A program made the position numbers and the translations under genes. From Sphaeroforma sirkka (lineage: Eukaryota; Opisthokonta; Ichthyosporea; Ichthyophonida): a DNA stretch of 50,471 nt. Under the pieces are notes generated by a model, which was given only the letters and a program-made list of their open reading frames with translations, searched no databases and had not been told where the DNA came from. Of this stretch, positions 47,588-50,471 are shown piece after piece (positions within the stretch are counted from its first letter, which is position 1; the number at the start of each line of letters is the position of its first letter). The stretch lies in assembly GCA_001586965.3 (NCBI GenBank), contig LUCW03000961.1, positions 1 to 50,471 on the forward strand, read 5' to 3'.

Positions 47588-49000
47588 GATGTGCATGATC
47601 CATAATGCGTTGAATAGCCGTAGGGAACATCCACTGCCACACAATGGCTGAGGTGTGGCTGTTGCTCACACAGCCGTTGAACAGTGTCTGCAGACACGTC
47701 CTCAGTGTAGCATTGACTATACTGAAGTCGTGCAGAGTGAAAGAGGTGGTGATGACTCATTAATGTGCGTGTATGGACTTGTAGTTGACACACATTGTAC
47801 ATAGGACTAATGCACTCCTACAATGGGTACCACGCCTTGTCCTGTGCATTCAATAATCAAGTGCAGGCCAACACGTTTTACCACGCACACACATATGTCT
47901 GTGTAAGTATGTGCGCAGTTGTGTGCTTACGGTATGAACTAACCACTACAACACGCATGCATGCAAAGGGATGAGGTATTAAATAGCCCTACTATTCGAT
48001 AGCTACATAACTGAAACTTCGCAGATAAAGGGATCACATGTACCGGTATATACACCGCAAATAGCTAGCATATGCAATGAAATATACGTAGTCAGGTAAA
48101 TGTTGCTAGTCAGAGGATCAGATGTATTGGTATGTACACAGCAAATGAGAGATGCTATGTAATGAACTGCACGTAGGTAGGTACATGTTGCTATAGTCAG
48201 AGGATCACATGTATTGATATTTACACAGCAAGTGAGAAATGCTATGTAATGAACTGTACGTAGGTAGGTACATGTTGCTATAGTCAGAGGATCACATGTA
48301 TTGGTATGTACACAGCAAGTGAGCTAGGATATGCAATGAAATGTACGTAGGTAGGTACATGTTGTAATGGTCAGAGGATCACATGTATTGGAATATACAC
48401 AGCAAGTGAGAGATGCTATGTAAAGAGCTGTACGTAGGTAGGTACATGTTGCTATAGTCAGAGGATCACATGTATTGGTATATACACAGCAAGTGAACTG
48501 AAATAGATACACAACTGTACAGGCGTACATTGTTAACACTCCTTTCAGCAACCTAGAGCCATTGAAACTCACAAAGTTGAAAACAGTGGCAACGAAATTG
48601 AGCTTCAAAGAACCAGAGAAATTTGAATGCGTCTAATCTGCATATAGCTCAAACCTACATGTACACAGGTAAACGAAACTCATACATGCATGTACACAGG
48701 TACACGTAAATAATACATGTATGTACACAAGTACACGTAACTGATACATGCATGTACACAAGTACACGTAATTAATACATGCATGTACACAGGCACATGT
48801 AACTAATACGTGTTTGTACACATGTACACCTAACTAATATATACATGTACACAGGTACACATAACTCATTTAAACATATACAAATCTACATCTTTGAAAA
48901 TTGATTTGGGTATATATAATATATATAATATAATACATACATACACACACGCACACACACACACACACGCATGTATATATATATGTATATATATATATAT

Positions 49001-49078
<78 letters not shown>

Positions 49079-49737
49079 TATATACATAACTAATACATGC
49101 GTGTGCACACGGGTGCATGTAACCAATACACGTGACTCACACAAACATGTGCACCGGTAAACATAACTGATATATACATATACACATGTAGACATATACA
49201 GAAATGCGAACAAATAACTACAAACAAATCAACAAACAACAACACGTCATAGATGATATCAACACACAGCTGTACGGCCATATGCACTGGTCTAATCTCG
49301 CACTAGCACACGACGGTACGCCAATCAACGATCCAGGCACAACACGGACACGGTCATACCCGTTCTCCATGCAATCCACTTTATCGATCATCGCAACCAA
49401 CCCCTCCACCAGACAGTCTGTGATAGCTTGGTTCTGTATCGCAGCACCACCCGCACATAAGTTCCTCAGCGCCATCATGCCACTACCCAACCGCACCAGC
49501 GCATGCTCAAACTCGTCTCTGTCTGTGACTGTATCACGTTGAGTTACCCCTAACGCACACGCAGCACAGAAGGCCGAGATGGACATGGGCATGTCTAAGA
49601 GGCCCATCTCAGTACGGCCCTGAGCGGTCTTAGCATGAATCTGTATGTCGCTGAAACATTTTGAGCAGTTGCTGTTGATCTACAGGTACGCGAGTGATCT
49701 CGGTTTGTAACGCCGCCTGCAGTTGCTCTGTGGCCAT
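42926..49737 (-). CDS. ATXN10: Ataxin-10 homologue with polyglutamine tract
   Basis: Eight exons join in phase: 49360-49737, 47246-47721, 46558-46844, 46229-46375, 45774-45890, 44749-44920, 43506-43742, and a last exon from 43221. They encode an armadillo-like protein of the ataxin-10 family. Markers are MMALRNLCAGGAAIQNQ, TLFNGCVSNSHTSAIVW and, most diagnostic, the C-terminal ataxin-10 domain: GNLIRLLGNVASRNPHAQDQ, FLNHCQLDDRNPYIKEWAVL, LRNALEGNERNQQLVAG, then LGMEVDIDPSTGRLKI. Exon 2 carries a pure CAA-coded run of about 16 glutamines; exon 3 carries a CA-repeat-coded HTHTYTH insertion. A one-base frame slip near 49650 splits exon 1, probably a sequencing error. If the last exon is read through, the stop is at 42926; a donor at 43095 would instead join a downstream exon in phase. 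Family members act in cytokinesis, cilia and neuronal survival; the role here is unknown. Confidence 0.9.
43245..43290. repeat. Interstitial telomeric tract
   Basis: Five TTTTAGGG/TTTAGGG-type units next to the acceptor of the last ataxin-10 exon. Confidence 0.88.
43935..44090. repeat. TA/CA microsatellite cluster
   Basis: (CA)n, (TA)n and TATACA runs in the ataxin-10 intron 43743-44748, followed by a roughly 20-bp TGACGTGTGATGCTGGGTTTG repeat (about 44145-44215). Confidence 0.88.
44656..44748. repeat. TA/CA microsatellite abutting a splice donor
   Basis: (TA)n, (CA)n and (TA)n reach right up to exon 44749-44920, so the donor itself reads GTATATAT. Confidence 0.9.
45637..45775. repeat. ~59-bp tandem repeat next to an ataxin-10 donor
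   Basis: Two full copies and one partial copy of a unit with AGTGCATGGGACTACCCA, TACGTACACCTGAA and ACTTATGTAATACAGA, ending at the 5' splice site of exon 45774-45890. Confidence 0.8.
45899..46009. repeat. Interstitial telomeric tracts
   Basis: TAGGGTTATAGGG- and TTTTAGGGTTTAGGG-type units in the intron 45891-46228, beginning only ~10 bases upstream of the acceptor. Confidence 0.85.
46503..46545. repeat. Head-to-head telomeric motifs
   Basis: GGGTTTTAGGGTTTG is followed directly by AAACCCTTAACCCCTAAACCC, an inverted pair of telomeric motifs pointing at each other, 13 bases from the donor of exon 46558-46844. Confidence 0.85.
46968..47212. repeat. Cluster of pentanucleotide repeats in an ataxin-10 intron
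   Basis: Four different 5-bp repeats in a row: CCAAY-type (46970-46995), AGAAC (about 47017-47055), ACATC with roughly 18 units (about 47068-47162) and AGATC with roughly 9 units (about 47168-47210). The cluster ends about 35 bases from the donor of ataxin-10 exon 2. Confidence 0.93.
47541..47588 (-). repeat. (CAA)16 trinucleotide repeat coding polyglutamine
   Basis: An uninterrupted GTT run on the plus strand is CAA on the coding minus strand, in frame in ataxin-10 exon 2. Confidence 0.92.
48010..48500. repeat. Intronic tandem repeat, ~87-bp unit
   Basis: Five to six copies spaced 86-88 bases, each with AGTCAGAGGATCACATGTAT and ACGTAGGTAGGTACATGTTG, in the first ataxin-10 intron. Confidence 0.88.
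48650..48870. repeat. Intronic minisatellite, ~30-bp unit
   Basis: About seven copies of an ATACATGCATGTACACAGGT/ACACGTAACTA unit in the first ataxin-10 intron; more isolated units follow at 49090-49195 beyond a TA tract. Confidence 0.85.
48940..49084. repeat. CA/TA microsatellite
   Basis: (CA)n then a long (TA)n, ~110 bases, inside the first ataxin-10 intron. Confidence 0.93.
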
Positions 49738-49860
49738 TCTGAGAGATTAGAACGCCTCAAGTCAATGAGTGTGTGTGATTGTGAGTGTGTGTGTGTGTGG
49801 TATGGCGTTGGTGCAGTGTGCGTACATAGGTATATGTATCATATACACATACTTGCACAG

Positions 49861-50277
49861 CTACAGGGTAGCTGTGTGCTCAATGTTGAATGGTCTGAGA
49901 AATCGGTGATCCCTTTGTGCGTCATGCAATTCTGGGTCGCGTGGAACAATCACTTCGCCACGGGCCAATGGAATGCCACAGATTCCGTAGTCATCACTTC
50001 TGTCGACCTTTGACACAAAAACAACAGTGAACACATTTTAATAGACGGTGTAAAAAGGGGATTGATTATGCGTAGTATCGTATGTGTATATATATAATAT
50101 CCTTCATTCATATGTAAACCAACAGCAGAGTGGCCAATACAATCGACAGTCAGTGGTGGCAAATGTTCAAACGTTCTAGATAGCTCACGCACACAGCACA
50201 CCATCCCCTCCAACTTAGTTGTGGATTTAAAGAAAACCCAGTTGATTGAATAGCCATCGCTCTGCTTGACTTCGATC
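49861..50277 (-). CDS. Unidentified protein, 3'-terminal exons
   Basis: Two minus-strand open segments look coding. Exon a (about 50110-50277) reads VSIEVKQSDGYSINWVFF, then CCVRELSRTFEHLPPLTVDC. Exon b (49861-50010) reads DDYGICGIPLARGEVIVP and ends at a TAG at 49861. An acceptor-like TTTAAAG precedes exon a, so an upstream exon would lie across the DPH6 start or beyond the window. The junction between a and b is uncertain: a GTTGGT donor would keep the frame, while the stronger-looking GTTTAC choice leads to an early stop. The last stop is only ~124 bases from the ataxin-10 ATG. I do not recognise the family. Confidence 0.4.
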
Positions 50278-50297
50278 GAGACCTTTAAACACACACG

Positions 50298-50471
50298 ATG
50301 AAGGTGGTAGCATTGATCAGTGGAGGCAAGGATAGTTGCTACAACATGATTGAGTGTGTGCGCAACGGACACGAAATAGTGGCTCTAGCGAATCTGAGAC
50401 CACCTCCCAGTAGTGGAAAAGACGAACTCGGTAGGTATTAACATGACAAGTTCAACTAAGCCCTTGAAGGG
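50298..50471 (+). CDS. DPH6: Diphthine-ammonia ligase (DPH6), first exon, cut by the window end
   Basis: The ATG at 50298 opens MKVVALISGGKDSCYNMIEC, then GHEIVALANLRPP and GKDEL. This is the N-terminus of DPH6 (ATPBD4), an adenine-nucleotide alpha-hydrolase of the PP-loop superfamily. SGGKDS is the PP-loop that binds ATP. The enzyme makes the final amide of diphthamide on elongation factor 2, using ATP and ammonia. The exon most likely ends at 50430 (donor GTAGGT, phase 1), so about 44 residues are visible and the rest lies beyond the window. Its 5' region faces, and may overlap, the unidentified minus-strand gene. An EF2-modifying enzyme near a METTL21-type methyltransferase is probably coincidence. 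Confidence 0.9.

Overview
The window reads as the subtelomeric end of a chromosome from a unicellular eukaryote with intron-rich genes, TTTAGGG-type telomeric DNA, and introns packed with minisatellites and TA microsatellites. GT-AG introns, an ataxin-10 homologue, a DPH6 start exon, a QNG1 queuosine-salvage gene and an array of octotricopeptide-like repeats rule out a prokaryote. An ichthyosporean-like protist is my best guess, but this is weak and rests on gene style rather than on a diagnostic sequence.

Left end (1-9.8 kb): about 3.5 kb of a 7-bp satellite, (TTTTAAA)n, which equals the telomeric unit CCCTAAA with every C replaced by T. It grades through intermediate units into real CCCTAAA repeats. 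Three same-oriented copies of a non-LTR retrotransposon (LINE) follow. Each has a 3' end fused directly to CCCTAAA repeats, as expected for an element that inserts at or in telomeres. The longest copy keeps the end of ORF1, an ATGA overlap, an APE-type endonuclease, a broken reverse transcriptase and a C-terminal CCHC-like knuckle.

Middle (9.8-31 kb): a minus-strand five-exon gene (10.87-17.29 kb) appears to fuse an octotricopeptide/RAP-like helical-repeat array to a METTL21-type methyltransferase with a lysine-rich tail; one repeat unit spans the exon junction. Divergent from it is an OsmC-family gene (17.81-18.46 kb). A long gene-poor stretch of minisatellites follows, then a minus-strand three-exon gene of unknown function (24.31-26.96 kb), then a roughly 3 kb island of different composition (27.3-30.4 kb).

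Right part (31-50.5 kb): a plus-strand three-exon gene for a PARP-type zinc-finger protein with a very long His/Thr/Asn-rich tail (31.25-35.02 kb); a minus-strand seven-exon queuosine 5'-phosphate N-glycosylase/hydrolase gene (QNG1/DUF2419, 36.77-42.57 kb); a minus-strand eight-exon ataxin-10 homologue with a polyglutamine tract (42.93-49.74 kb); a small unidentified minus-strand gene fragment; and the first exon of diphthine-ammonia ligase (DPH6) on the plus strand at the window edge. Many introns here carry short interstitial TTTAGGG/CCCTAAA tracts. In several genes the 3' end of an exon, with its 5' splice site, has been tandemly copied into the following intron.

Exon borders were chosen by eye from GT/AG sites, reading phase and family conservation. 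No search was run.
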